The translations under genes were made by a program, and so were the position numbers. Source: Pocillopora verrucosa (Eukaryota; Cnidaria; Anthozoa; Scleractinia; Pocilloporidae). From it: a stretch of 64,000 nucleotides of DNA. The DNA lies in NCBI RefSeq assembly GCF_036669915.1, contig NC_089325.1:6613900-6677899 (forward strand), written 5' to 3'. Under the pieces are notes generated by a model that ran no database searches, was not told where the DNA came from, and was given only the letters and a program-made list of their open reading frames with translations. Below are positions 24,523-36,339 of the stretch, one piece after another; position 1 is the stretch's first letter; every line of letters begins with the position of its first letter.

Positions 24523-25507
24523 GAGAAAGTTAGTCAGAAACTGACTAACTTGATAATCAAAATGCCTTGCACATGTTACTGGCTCACTTTGAATTAACCT
24601 GCATTTTTCATTCCAATTCATATTTCCTAAATCAGTATCTGTGTACTGTTTGTGGTCAATTAATTCACCAAGTATTCTAAGCAAATGGATCCACTGAGTT
24701 TCTGCTGAAGAGAAACTACAAAATAATGATGCTGGTCCTAACTGTCTTATCATGGCAAACAAGTCCTTTTTTGCTTTTTCGAAATAAGGTGGAGAGCCTC
24801 TTAATGCCTTGAGGAACTGAAATCCTTCATCATGATGAATCAAATTTTCTATTGCCCCTTCTTGTTTGAGTTGTGCTGCATTTAAAGTTCTGCTATTTCC
24901 TTTGCACTTTCTAAGAACAACTTGTGATTTTCCTTGTAATATTTTCATTTGCAGTTTCTTTGCTTGAAGAATATGTTTTCAACACACATTGCAGCTCTTC
25001 TATCTGATCGTCGTAATTCAGATTTACAAATGTCACTGTAGTGAACATTAACAAGTCTATCATTATTTCCGGTCGTTTTTGACCAAGGAATATACCAAGA
25101 TATGCTAATTCTTCAGAATACTGATCTTGAAATATGCTTAATGGTTTCTTTCCTTCACCTGGTGCAACACTTAGAATACATTGACTCCCATTGTCTTCAA
25201 CAAAATCTGTGTTAGTTAACATAGTGTCAGTAACTCCAGCAGGTATTTCTGCTTCATCCTCACTCCACTGATCTTCAGTCTCAATAACTTCACTAGAGGA
25301 AGTACATGTATTATTTGTGGTATTACTAGTACTGTTGTGAATAATTTGTGGTTCTTCAGTTTCATTTTCAATATTTCTGTCATCAAATAGAAAGTTTGAT
25401 GTGCATTCTTCTCCCCAGGCTTGTTAACTGTTATTTCTTCTTGTCTATACAGGGTACTGTTAGTGACAAGCCAGTTTGCTGCTTGGACAACTTTATGAGG
25501 TCTTATG

Positions 25508-26397
25508 TTAAGGGATAATGCTGAACTTTTGTATTGCAATCACAGTCTCAGACACTTCTGCTGGTACATTTACAACATTTCCATGTATTTTGAATTGTCT
25601 ACCTCTTGGTACCTGCATTAATTTTAAAAGAGCAAGTCTTGGAGCTAAAAGTCTGCTTTCCGATTCATTCAAGCCAAAAAAGTCTGGTTTCGTTGCAAAT
25701 TGCATTCCATTCAAAACAGCAGAAGGGGTAACTTTATTCTTTACTAAATAATTATGGCATGTTCTACACAACCACTCCATATTTTTCACACTTTTTTGAT
25801 TAGATAAATATTTTTCAGTTGATGAAGGATATTCCTTTCTTATTTTATCAGCAAGAGAAACACTGTGTTTATACCATAACTGATCACAACAGCTACAGAC
25901 ATATACAGGACCATTGGACACCAGTTCATGAAACAATGAATTGAAATAGTCCACATTTTTTTGGTTTGTATTGTTACCTTTTTCAAGAGTTGTTCCTATT
26001 TTAATGGGACATTCTGTATTTTGATTTTCGTCAAGATAAGAATTTTGTTTGCAGTTTCGCATCTATGGCTGGGATTATTTTCATTCAATTTCCCCTTGTT
26101 ATTGTCACTGCTTTTCTTTTTTTTGCAATAATATTCCCTCATGTAAGCACTGCCGTTGCGTTTTGTGCTTGCATCATTAGGTTTGCTTCCTTTAGATAGT
26201 AAATTTCTTCTTTCATCAACCTTCTTTCTTTTTCTATATTCCCTCATGTAACTGCTGCACTTCCTTTTTGAAGTGCTGATATGTGAATTCCCAGAGACAA
26301 CACTTTCTTCAATCATATTTAAATCACTATGACTTTGCTGACTTTCTGATGAGCTACTGCCAAACATACAAGGCACTGTTGACACAATGTACTTCAC
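25508..26397 (-). pseudogene. Helitron N-terminal basic repeats and zinc-finger region
   Basis: The 26397-25996 frame has two copies of a basic motif (YMREYRKRKK, then YMREYYCKKK), often seen near the start of animal Helitron proteins and possibly nuclear-targeting. The next frame (26062-25508) has CSCCDQLWYKHS and WLCRTCHNYL, a zinc-ligand pattern, then FFGLNESESRLLAPRLALLK and QVPRGRQFKIHGNVVNVP, a conserved Helitron_like_N segment. The frame change between them shows decay. Confidence 0.75.
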
Positions 26398-26434
26398 TTA
26401 CATGACCTAAATATATTGATGTAACTGGCTCTTC

Positions 26435-27010
26435 TTATAACTGAACAGGCTGTACTATAGTTGTGTGACCAAAATTTTCATGGGATTCTATGATGTGAAT
26501 TCTCAAATAATGTGACTCTGCAACTGCTTGAACAATGAGTGCATCACACCATGTACCTTGTAATGACATGTTGGTCAAATATTCATTCCATGAATTCTGG
26601 GTATTGCTTTCAATGAAACGTTCTGGGTTTGCTCTTAGATAATCAATACCAGTTTGCCTAACATGCAAGTGATGGCATGGATCACCATATAACTGATGAG
26701 AAACAGCTCTAAAAAAACAGTCACCAACACCCCCAACATCTAGGGGTCTCAATCCCAGCTGATGTAACCGAAAGTTTAACAATATGGTGGAACCAACTGA
26801 TACTGTAGTTTCAGTGTTGACATTTACATGTAGTTGAGGGCCTGGATTTAATTCAATATCACCTGAAGTCATAAGCTTCATTCTTGATACAGAAAATCTT
26901 CTAGAATGGCTGCTTGATTTCTTTAAAAGCTTATTTACGGTTGGTTTGCTTAGATTAACAAAGCTGGTGAAAAAACTGTCCCATCTCTTAAGATATCTTA
27001 TGTAACACAA
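26435..27010 (-). pseudogene. Helitron OTU-like protease preceded by a 2A-like motif
   Basis: The frame holds a 2A-like ribosome-skipping motif, SGDIELNPGP (the DIELNPGP core at 26860-26837), then an OTU-type cysteine-protease segment with GDCFFRAVSHQLYG holding the catalytic Cys. A TAA at 26435 stops the frame; the same frame then continues as EEPVTSIYLGHVSEVHCV, where the usual E-x-H-Y/C-V catalytic His follows. OTU domains are deubiquitinating proteases and occur in some Helentrons. The 2A would separate a basic N-terminal leader (about 55 residues) from the OTU protein during translation. Decayed by the nonsense codon and a frameshift at the His motif. Confidence 0.75.
26837..26860 (-). 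other. 2A-like ribosome-skipping motif
   Basis: The eight codons read D-I-E-L-N-P-G-P, matching the D-x-E-x-N-P-G-P consensus exactly, with Ser-Gly just before. Skipping would occur between the last Gly and Pro. Such motifs are known from some retrotransposons and other animal genes. Activity here is inferred. Confidence 0.8.
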
Positions 27011-27423
27011 CTTATAGTCAGTAGCAAAGCTGTATAACCTTGAAGACCTAGGAATATATTTCCTAATTATGACCTTAAGTTTCTATCTTGTTTTTCTTTT
27101 TTTCATAAACTGCACAATCCGTTTCATCGAGACCCTCGACGGCTCTCGGTCTCTACGTCGTTTCTTTTGTTTTTGGTCAGCTATTTTGAAATGTGTATCA
27201 ATTTCATCTGTTCAACGTGAACACAACATATCCACATCAGTTGTTTTCGAGAAATCGCTTACATTACGTTTAATCGCATTTATACTGCTACTACCATAAC
27301 TTTTTCTGTTCATATATACCACAGCTTTCGCAGATGTTTCGTCAGTCAAAGGAGTCTTTCCTTTAACATCAATCAGGTTTCTCGCTCTTCGATATACATT
27401 TTGTGTAATCTCCAAACGGGCAG

Positions 27424-27530
27424 GCTCAATAATCCCCACAAGGGGCTCAATTTTCCATACAAGGGGTTCAATTTTCCCCAAAAGGGGCTCAATGTTTGCC
27501 TTTAAGGCCTTTTCTTTTCCCCAAATGGGG
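27424..27530. repeat. Tandem repeat of about 22-24 bp, GGGCTCAAT core
   Basis: About four units are built on (A)GGGGCTCAATTTTCC. On the minus strand they translate as repeated KIEPL. The array is short and degenerate. Confidence 0.65.
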
Positions 27531-27800
27531 CTCACGAAGCTGAAGCTCTTTCCTTTACGCATCGTAAACAACACCGCAGCATGACTAATCTGTTGGCGTG
27601 GAGAGCATCAATCGAACACTTGAAAACATCCTTTAAAGTCTTTTACTCGACCACATTGACTCAAACTTCGAAAGCTGTGGCATACTGAGAAACCAACGTT
27701 ATAGAAGTTCATCATAAAGTTTACAAGAGCAAAAGGACACTCACCAACTTTCCGAAGTGTGATCCACAAGTGTGAAATTCCTCCTTTCCTCAAGACACGG

Positions 27801-27809
27801 GTAAAAGCA
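27801..27809. repeat. Left 9-bp target-site duplication GTAAAAGCA
   Basis: GTAAAAGCA abuts the left inverted repeat of the element starting at 27810; an identical copy lies at 30753-30761. Confidence 0.8.
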
Positions 27810-30752
27810 GGTCAGCATTAGATTCCATCCACCAAAACCACCTCGGTCGAGAGGGACTGAGATGGAATATTTAATGACATAACCGAAGATTCTCGGAAAT
27901 CCGCAAGTGATGTAGCCGAACATCCGAAGCTGTAAATCCCATGATTCTTGAGGAACAAACAGAAACAGCATAGCGAGAATTTTAAGTCGCGAACCATTGA
28001 TGGTAGACATGCAGATAATTTAGGATACGTAAATTCTGTTGATGAGGCGCATAAACTTATTGCGGAATTTGAAACAGGATTGACGACGAAGTTTTCTTTC
28101 TTTAAAGCTGTCAAAGGTTTCGGGAACACCGGTGTATATATATATATTGATATAGCTCTTTGACATTACAAAGCTTTGCTATCGCTATTGTGCATTCTCA
28201 CTAGTTTATCTAGTTCAAGTTCTACCACAATTGTGGAATCATTCGGATTAATTTAATGCTTACACCTCCTTCCTTGGACAGAAGTCACAAAATACTGGGG
28301 GAAGATGCATGAGATATTTAAGGAGCAAAAATTCGTTTTTTACTGGTGTGCCTTTCCTAATTTTGGGAAGGAAAGTGCAATTGCCAGCACGGCATAGATA
28401 GAACAGCTGGAGAGAAAAAGAAACGAAAAGATGCAGAAGAAGTACTGTATATAATAATTTCTTTATATCCTCAACCTTTGTGTTTCTGTCAACTATGGCT
28501 TGCTAATTCAAAAGGTCAAATACATGAATGGGTCATATGACATTGATCTCAGAATACTTTTATGACAAACGTGATAACAGTTCAATCTTGACTAAATTGA
28601 AGATGGTTTAGAAGTTAACAATTATAAGAACTTTTCACTAACATATGCTGCTGACAAAGGAGAAAATATATGCAATTCTGCATTTTTTGCTTTCTATCAA
28701 GCAATCATATGTTGGCTCCTTATCACACTATGACACTTCTGTTTTGTCACATTCCAAAAAATAACTTGAGAAATACACTGTCACTCATCTTACACTGTTA
28801 TATTTACCTATTACAGAAGGCTGGAAACAAAGATTTTGTTTTCAAGAAAATAAGATTTCTTGTCCAAGACACAAGGAAGTTTGACTGCAAAGCACATATA
28901 AAAATGCGAGAAATTTTTTTTTCAGAGAACTAGGTAGTTCTACTCATGTATAAACAGAACAAATCCAATTTATTAAATCAGATATGCGGCATGACTCCTT
29001 TTCTTCCATCCCCACTCAAAACAAGCAAACACACCTATAGAGGTTCCAGTCTGGTCTGCAAATGAAAAGGAGGAAGGTGATCACAGCAAAATTAAGCATT
29101 AGGGTTCTTATTTATAACATATTGATTATTGTATACTGATATCTAGAAATTAAGGTTGCAAGTAGCAGCCAGCTGAGTTATAGTTTGAGTTTTATCAAGT
29201 CCATTACTTTGTTAAATTTAGAGTAACCTTGTCTTGAGTGAGGAAAATTGAGGAGCTGTAATATACTAATCATCAATTAGGGACCACAAAGAAAAATTTA
29301 TTTATAGAGACTTTTGAAGGAGAGGGGTAAGACTTGTGACAAGCTGGCAGACATATAGATAAACTTTACTGCTAAATGGGTTACAATACAAAGTGCTCAG
29401 TATTTGGATCAGCTATGGCTCAACTTAAACTTCGCTTTAGCTTCAAGTTTAATCCTTTGTGGTTTCCTTTCTCTGTGTTTATTTTTCAAGTTATGTACAC
29501 AGAAGAACACAAAAATGACAAGGAATGCTTTTGAATATCAAGAGGCTGGAATAAGCAAGAAACCAAAACTGAATTTTAAACAGTACAAAGTTAATTTGAT
29601 CTTCCAATGTTATTTAATTTTAACCATAGAATTTGCTATTTAAATTTATCCCCTCCATTTTTCTGGGTATTGTGAGCAAAAACAAACAATTATCACAAAA
29701 TGCATGGTATACAATGGTTTGATTCACCAATGTGGCAAAGGCCTTTCACTGTCTATCCATAAAAAGGGAAATAGTTTGTAAACTTTAAGACATTCTGCAT
29801 GTTGAGTGTATACTTATTCATCCATGTGAAATTAAAGGTTACTTTAAATAAATGTGAAAGATTTATAGGATTTTCAGACCCCTGATAACAATTACTAATG
29901 TGCTGATTTGTTGTACTTAAAGGTTATGATTTTAGCGGAAATAGTGGAAGAAATTTCTGGACCTGGAATTTTGTTGCAAATGTTTGTTTAAATCAGTTTA
30001 AGTCAGTTAAAAACTCTCCTGTTTCAAGATTACATGATTACCACACCAGAACCTTTTGTATTCTATATTATGCACCATGTTATGATTATGGTTTCAATAA
30101 TAAAAGGTGCTGACTCAAGAACTTTCCAAAATATCTCTACATACAAAGAAATAGATTGTGGTTATGTACTCCGAATAGCAGGTCACATCAGTCTTCTGTA
30201 AGGAAGTAGCAGAAATTTCTGTGGTGGTTTTGGTGGATGGAGAGAAACATCCACCAAAACCACTTTATCCTATGTGTTAAGAGTTATGATAATCATTATG
30301 AACGTTTGGTCGGTCAGCAATTGTGCACCATTAAAAATAATTAGCCAGAGCACTAACTGCTAATTAGTGGTATAAATCTTTTGTCTCCCTGAACATCTAA
30401 CAATGGCTATAGATAAAATTTAAAAAATATATTGTTGATGGTTTTGGTCAAAGTTTTGGTGGATGTTCCCTAATGACATCCACCAAAACTACCTAACATC
30501 TAAGCACCTTTTAAATACGTGAAATATCTGCATAAAATTGCGTAAAATGTTTTATAATACTACAATCGAACAATAAATTAATACTTACCATTTCTTTAGT
30601 AAAAAGTTTTGACGCAATTTCCCAAACAAATAATACATTTGGGTCATCGGGATAAGTCGGCATGTTGTCGTAGCTTCGTAATTTTTTTCCATCATTCCAT
30701 CTCAGTCCCTCTCGACCAAGGTGGTTTTGGTGGATGGAATCTAATGCTGACC
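27810..30752. mobile_element. MULE-like DNA transposon, 2943 bp, decayed
   Basis: The terminal inverted repeats of about 60 bp start GGTCAGCATTAGATTCCATC at both ends (one visible mismatch further in), flanked by the 9-bp duplication GTAAAAGCA. Long inverted repeats with an 8-9 bp duplication fit Mutator-like elements. Plus-strand remnants agree: SVDEAHKLIAEFETGLTTKF near 28040-28100 and VQDTRKFDCKAHIKMREI near 28860-28915, the latter like a FAR1-type zinc-binding segment found in MULE transposases. Further inverted motifs CATCCACCAAAAC lie at 30215-30265 and 30445-30495. No intact transposase remains. Confidence 0.75.
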
Positions 30753-30761
30753 GTAAAAGCA
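30753..30761. repeat. Right 9-bp target-site duplication GTAAAAGCA
   Basis: This is the second copy of the duplication flanking the MULE-like element. Confidence 0.8.
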
Positions 30762-32367
30762 CATGGTGTCATCGTCATATTTTCGTCCCCGAATTCAATT
30801 GCTCCGGACTCTTCCTTGCGGTTTTCTACTTGAATTCAATTGGTCAACCGACAGTTTCCGAAATTATAACGATAAAATATCGACATGGTTACACATTCCA
30901 TTGGTTGAAAATCAGTGTACGCTTCATGTTATGTGTCACGTAAGGTAAACTATGAGTAAAACATGGTATTTCGTGCTCAAATGTGGCGTATATAAAGTGC
31001 TTTTCGAATTCCGTACGCTCTTCTATTGTGTCTGCGTGCTAACGCACTAGACACAAAAAACACTTACTGATCACGTATCAGCGCTGCTGACACGCAACGT
31101 TTTCAGGGAAATATCAAGATTTTCGGTCAAGATAATATTAGTTATCTTTTTGTCAACTACCATGGAGTATTCACTTCAACAAAAAATGGCATGAAAAGTC
31201 GTACATGATCTACAGCAAAAGCAAATATGTTTATTTAAAGCGAATCTTCAAATCACGCAGAGCCACGATTGTTACTAGCCTATAGCTGAACGGGCCACCC
31301 TGCCTAAAAAGGATTTCTTGACTTGAATCAGTGCTTTATGTAAAGGATAAATTATGATTTGAGTAAAGGGGGTAAGTTTTTAAAGCAACTGTTGGTTCCG
31401 TAAAGAGTTTTTAAAGCTGACCGCGTTCCGATCGTTAGCCCTTCGTCAGAGCGAATTATGTTACATTTGTTCTACATTCTCTCACCGAAATATTGTCTTA
31501 AACGATTTTTGTCTGGATTTGAACGAGTCAAAGTCGAAATATGTCCAGTGTTAACGATGAAATATTTGTCCATACTTGGCGCAAGAGTAAATGCATAATC
31601 ACCCTGACTATTCTCACGACAAACGCATCAGTTATTTGTCTTCTAAGCAAATATTTACAATGTTTAACAAAAAAATGTCATGTCAGAATTACATTTGTAA
31701 AATAGTTATTTTTTTTTATCCAAATTCATCTTTTCACCTAGAGTAATTATTTGCAGTTCCAGGATCACGAGCTCCGTTTTCTCTATCCTCTTAGTGATAA
31801 CAGACAGCCTTGAAACGGTTTTGTTGTCTCGGTGAGACTGCAGTTTTGATGCTAAGTGAATCTGATCAATTGCCAAAGAACCCTCTCAGCTTTCTGTTTG
31901 CAATGGGAGCATTTCTTCGTGTTTTTAATAACCTGTCTGATTAGGAAGGATTCCGTGACTTCAAAGAGACATCTTCCGCTTCTTTTGTGATACTGGTCAA
32001 ATAGAGTAAATATGAAGAATACAAGAACCCCGTGCTCGATAGTACATAAGGAAGTACATTGTAGAGCCATTTTTTATTTCATCTATTCCTGTCTTGAGAT
32101 TTCGTCCATCACTGTGTGGAAATTAAATCAATAGCTATGTTGGAGATAACATTGAGAATACGCTGCCGTCCATGTCGGTCTTGGACATGAACTAGAAAAA
32201 GTTTCTGTTGGAATCAAGCTCAGTTTTTAGTCCTTGACTTCCGAAGTTAGTCCATCAAGGTAGGTCCCGTGTACCAGGAAATTGTGAGGAGTGAGCTAAG
32301 AGGTGCCTATCGAGTTATTTTCCCCTTGTTGTGGGTTTGTTTCTTTGCTACTCAAGAAGGCAAATGG
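30762..32367. other. Noncoding stretch with dispersed repeats
   Basis: No gene is supported. A MITE fragment lies at about 31395-31450 (GATCGTTAGCCCTTCGTCAG). A segment near 31886-31912 (TCAGCTTTCTGTTTGCAATG) repeats one near 9291. Confidence 0.4.
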
Positions 32368-34927
32368 TCCCAGCCCCCTTCTCATCACAAAGGGACTTCC
32401 TATGGAGAGAAATAATCAATTAAAATTATGTCACAGTTAAGATACGAAGACCCTCATCTGTCCATTAACGATCATCCTACAGGCCCGTCAACACCTCAGA
32501 AATTGTTTTTGACCATTGTTTTTGAACGAAATGTGTTATTCATTGTGTATGTTTAAAGATTACAACACATTAGAACTATTTTATTGATTTCAAAATGAAA
32601 GGAAAGATTTAGAAGGTCTGAGATTAGATACCTAACAGGTGACTCAAATTCATGCTTACAGCCACGCGTGTTGCATGTGTTCCACATTTTTCTTTTTTCA
32701 ACGAACGACCACGAAATTTACTGTAACGAAAATCACGGAATTATAGAAAGGGTAAAATTTTGTGAAGTGCGATTACAGCCACTTTCTTTTACTAAACGTT
32801 TCGCATTCCGCATTGTTTTTTTAAGTTGTGTGTCCCTTCGCCTCTTGGACCACACGCTTTGGACAGGAAGAGATAGGTGTCTTCAAGGACGAGACCATTG
32901 TTCAACACCTTTCATTATCCTACGGCCGAACTAAAAGCTTTCCATCTCTCTCATTCTACCTAAACATTAAATTACGTTGTCACAAATTTTGTGAAAAGCT
33001 TATTCGCTATTCACAGCGAAATCAGAGCGGAAGTTGGTTCTCTGGAGGAAGTACTTGACAAAAGAAAACTTCCTTTGTTGTTTTATTTTGGCAGAAGAGT
33101 AGAAGAGTTACTTAATATTTTTTCTTGGCATGCTTTGGAATGAAAAAACCAAAACCAACAATCAAGAGAGCCCTTTCTAGCTTTTTGCTTCGCTTGACAG
33201 CCATCATCAGCCTTGACAAAAGAAAACTTCCTTTGTTGTTTTATTTTGTACTTTCGGCATGGCTTGTTCAAAACTGTTGTGTTGAAAGTGTTGAAGCGAA
33301 AAACTCTGCCTTCTATCTTAGTCACACGAGTTTTTAGTGAAGCTACCAGCCCACCTTCCTCAAAATCAAACACGCGGCGCAAAACCACGTTGAAGGCACA
33401 AGAGTAGAGGAGTTAATTAATATTTTTTCCTGACATGCTTTGGAGTGAAAAAACCAAAATCAACAATCAAGAGAGCCCTTTCTAGCTTTTTGCTTCGCTT
33501 GACAGCCATAAATGAGCAGCATAACGAACACTGGTTTCAAGTTAAAATTTAGAATGTTACTAAATTCAGAATGCACAGAATCCATGCAAGGATATTAGAC
33601 TGCTCCGGAACTAGGACTCGTGGCCTTCTTCTCTGATATTAAGCATATTAGCAATTTCCATTGAAACCTCCCCGACCTTGCTAGACTGCACTAATAAATA
33701 AATTTGCCGTGCCTTTCGCCTGGAAGAATTTTAGGCTATGTAAAGAGACCCGCAGACTCCGTACGGATATTGCAAAGAGACAATACGTAAAAGTTGATTC
33801 TTTTTATGTGTTTCTCGGAATATATCAAGAGAAGAGACCACATTCGAGTTTAGAGGTGTGATAAATGTCTTTATTAAAAAAAACAATGAGTATGGTGAGT
33901 TCATTATCATTCTCTGGTGTACGAAATCACAACGTGAGCAGCGAGGCAACGGATCCCTTCTACAGGCGGAGCACAGGCACCTAACGGTGTTTCCACTCAC
34001 CACCAAAAAGCAACCGATCAGATTAAAGCTGTTTTTAGCCCATCTGTCGTTGTCTTGATCATGACATTGGCCACAGGAACTGTCGACGTGCTCTCTGACC
34101 ACATACTGTAGACAGCAGAAAGCACCTATCTAAAAAAATCTCGACAGTTGGGTCTAAATGGTGACGGTTCAAATAACCACTTCCTGAAAGGATAACTTAC
34201 AGGTCTATTCTTTCTTAACGGCTACGTTGACAAACAGGATCGGCGACAGCAAATCAACATTGTTGAAACAAGAAAACAAAAATCAAATCACACCTCGGGC
34301 ACGGGTTCTTTTTCATTTGCAGATTCGCCCAAATTCCGAAAGCCGGTAATACGTGACTAAGTTCTTAGTAAAACTGCTATCAGCGAAACTGCAGTATGAT
34401 AGCAATTGACTCGACCTTTACTGCAGGAAGTTAATTTATTTCTTTGCCTTTCGTCTCACTTAAGAGGTAAAGACAACTATGTCTTTATAAATTTCGTATG
34501 ATTTTAGCGTTTTTCTTCAGTATATTAATTGGGTCATGTAAATGGGCCTAAATTAAGCCGTGTCCTTCGCGTGAAATCGACTCCACATTGGAATTGATTC
34601 AACAGAAAACGGAACTTAGATATGGAACGGCTTTTTCTGTCGCTAAACACAGAAAAGCATTTTAAAAATGTCAAGAAGAGAAGCCATGCACAGATCCCGC
34701 CCAAAAACTCACTGTTTCTATTTTAACCGGATGGAAGACCACCTCAAAATTCTTTAAACTTTCCGCGTCCTGAACTTTGAATTTGGTTTTTTTCATACAT
34801 CCGAGATCCATCTACGTTTTCACTTTTCCTCACTTAATGAAAATTGGAATTCGAATCTTCGTTTGTAGTGAAAAGAAATTGCAAATTTGGTTTTTGATTC
34901 TCTATGAAATTGCTAATATACTCGATC
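32368..34927. repeat. Left arm of a large inverted repeat
   Basis: This arm is the reverse complement of 38251-39595 at very high similarity in long blocks (for example 33900-34110 against 38325-38550). It is longer than the right arm because of an internal duplication (33094-33200 repeated at 33402-33509) and about 740 bp at 34110-34850 missing on the right. Open frames on both arms are mirror images with no recognised product. Confidence 0.85.
33094..33509. repeat. Direct duplication inside the left arm
   Basis: A block of about 107 bp, from GAAGAGTAGAAGAGTTA to GCTTCGCTTGACAGCCAT, occurs at 33094-33200 and again with a few changes at 33402-33509. A neighbouring block, GACAAAAGAAAACTTCCTTT, is also doubled (33056 and 33213). 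Confidence 0.75.
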
Positions 34928-35373
34928 TGTTACCTTGAATGGCTATGCCTCTCGTGTGATTTTGGACTGCATCAGCAAGGAAGTTAAATGAAAATGTCAG
35001 GTGTTGTTCAGCCACATTAATTTTCCCTGAATGAAATAGTTGTTCCCTCTAAAACAGTTATCACTAAGGCTTTAAGGGTTGTTACAACCACATCACTAAA
35101 AGTTCAGATCGCGGACCACGTCGACATTGGCTTAAACATGTCACTTAAAATACCTATTTCGTATTATGGAGTGAAGCCAGTAAACCTGATTGAAGGGACG
35201 CTCATTTACTCTACCGTCACTGAATAATTTCTTCCTCCGTTCCCTTGTTTTTAAACTATATAATTCATAGCACTCTAATTTTCTATAGAATGAACAGCTT
35301 CCTTAAGCTATAGCGTGATGGAAAGTCATTGTGTGTGTGATTGGAAACACATTACGGGCGACAAGGCCTGTCA

Positions 35374-36339
35374 TCATGATGAGAGTTTGCCACTAGACAG
35401 GCATTTCGCCTCCCAAATTTCATTCAAAGCCTTTTGTAATATATGTACACAATGTTCTTCAAGTTCTGCCATGCAAGGATCATCTAACGCTTGAAAAATT
35501 AAAGAAAGGATTGCAAACAACTTTCTAGTACAATTTACACGGTGGGATGGCTTACGTGCGATTTCACAGGCGTTCTCAAACTTCCTCGCCTTGAAATGTT
35601 CGTAAAGACTGCTTCGGACATTGGGTTTGTTGTTGTTGGAACCTTCCAACAAGCTTGATTCAAATCCCATTATTCCACACTCGCCACCATTCGCACAGTA
35701 TTGCATTTGGGGGTGAGATGAGTTATTGGTGGCTTCCAGGGGAGCTCTGATCATAACTTGTGAATCATGCGACAGCGCAATGAAAGCAGACCGGCTGGGC
35801 TCAGTTTGTTCAGTCGCCAATGGCTGACTTACGGAAAACAGTTGGCGATTGTAGGTTTCAATGCTTTTCACCAAACCAGAGGATCTTTGGACCGAGGGAG
35901 ATCGAGGAATTGCATCACCCAACCAATGAATTGTACCAAGAGGTTTTGCCTGTGATTGGTCTCCAACCAAATGCTTCTCGTAGCCTAAACGACATGATTG
36001 TAATGCAGGCATGGGTTGGTCTTGTCGATGATTCCAATCATCCTGTATCGCATTCGCATGGGTGTCCTGAAATAAAGTAATGTTGTCGATACTTCCATCT
36101 GCAGGCTGCTCCAACACTCCAAGACTTTGAAGGTCCTGCCACCATAGTTCTGTGTCCGAAGCACTGTGAGACCTACGTTTGCGGTTAGCTACTCTGTGGT
36201 CTGTATCTGTTTTCATTTTCCCAACTTTGGAGTTGATGCACATAGGAAGAGGACAGTCCCTTTCTGAACATGGAAGACCGGCTGGATGACTGAGATCTTC
36301 TTGTATGGATTTTGCAGCCATAATTTCAGGAGAAACTCG
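35374..36339 (-). CDS. TAZ-type zinc-finger protein (gene 2), at least the last exon
   Basis: The open frame has an ATG at 36321 and would give 315 residues. A splice acceptor (TTCTCGCCAG) at 36340 and six in-frame codons upstream (RVSPEI) match the exon start of paralogue gene 1, so the true start may lie further upstream. The N-terminus carries H-x5-C-x4-C-x4-C-x-N-x-K (CSERDCPLPMCINSK), close to the last zinc site of the CBP/p300 TAZ2 domain, then a basic tail (NRKRR). Next come a short acidic/aromatic segment (ELWWQDLQSLGVL) and a long polar linker. It ends with the block KLFAILSLIFQAL...LEEHCVHILQKALNEIW, shared with gene 1. TAZ sites bind activation domains; a transcription-adaptor role is inference. 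It sits in the loop of a large inverted repeat. Confidence 0.65.
   Translation of the reverse strand, partial: RVSPEIMAAKSIQEDLSHPAGLPCSERDCPLPMCINSKVGKMKTDTDHRVANRKRRSHSASDTELWWQDLQSLGVLEQPADGSIDNITLFQDTHANAIQDDWNHRQDQPMPALQSCRLGYEKHLVGDQSQAKPLGTIHWLGDAIPRSPSVQRSSGLVKSIETYNRQLFSVSQPLATEQTEPSRSAFIALSHDSQVMIRAPLEATNNSSHPQMQYCANGGECGIMGFESSLLEGSNNNKPNVRSSLYEHFKARKFENACEIARKPSHRVNCTRKLFAILSLIFQALDDPCMAELEEHCVHILQKALNEIWEAKCLSSGKLSS

Larger units (their letters stand above)
21456..25539 (-). pseudogene. Helitron Rep region (HUH and Y2 motifs), split by an insertion
   Basis: Minus-strand blocks 25539-25216, 25222-24911 and 24948-24508 cover the Helitron-like N-terminal domain (APGEGKKPLSIFQDQYSEEL; ALRGSPPYFEKAKKDLFAMI; FCSFSSAETQW). 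After the TTAA-flanked insertion, 22353-21456 carries the HUH nickase site (RGSPHIHMLIW, His-x-His at 22274-22282) and the paired-tyrosine motif [15 protein letters not shown]. Together these define the rolling-circle endonuclease. Joining across the insertion restores FLLKGAQPLG in frame. The blocks are separated by small frame changes, and the 3' part stops after [10 protein letters not shown] where Helitron similarity ends. Confidence 0.85.
15443..27010 (-). mobile_element. Decayed Helentron-type Helitron, interrupted by other elements
   Basis: Reading on the minus strand, the order is: 2A-like motif plus OTU-like protease (27010-26435), repeats with YMREYRKRKK (26397-25996), a cysteine-rich Helitron N-terminal region (26062-25508), the Rep region with an HUH motif and paired tyrosines (25539-21456), the PIF1 helicase (18018-17400), an EEP endonuclease (17350-16739) and an RPA-like protein (16399-15443). 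This set is typical of Helentron-like rolling-circle transposons. Several frameshifts and stops show it is inactive. It is split by a TTAA-flanked transposon (22358-24518) and by a hAT-like gene on the opposite strand (18447-21057). I could not fix its outer ends. Confidence 0.85.
27011..27809. other. Region upstream of the Helitron, low-coding
   Basis: It carries a small tandem repeat (27424-27530). The minus frame 27574-27212 reads through this repeat as GKIEPL units and is unassigned. The Helitron 5' end (usually a TC at the host border) may lie here but I could not fix it. Confidence 0.35.
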
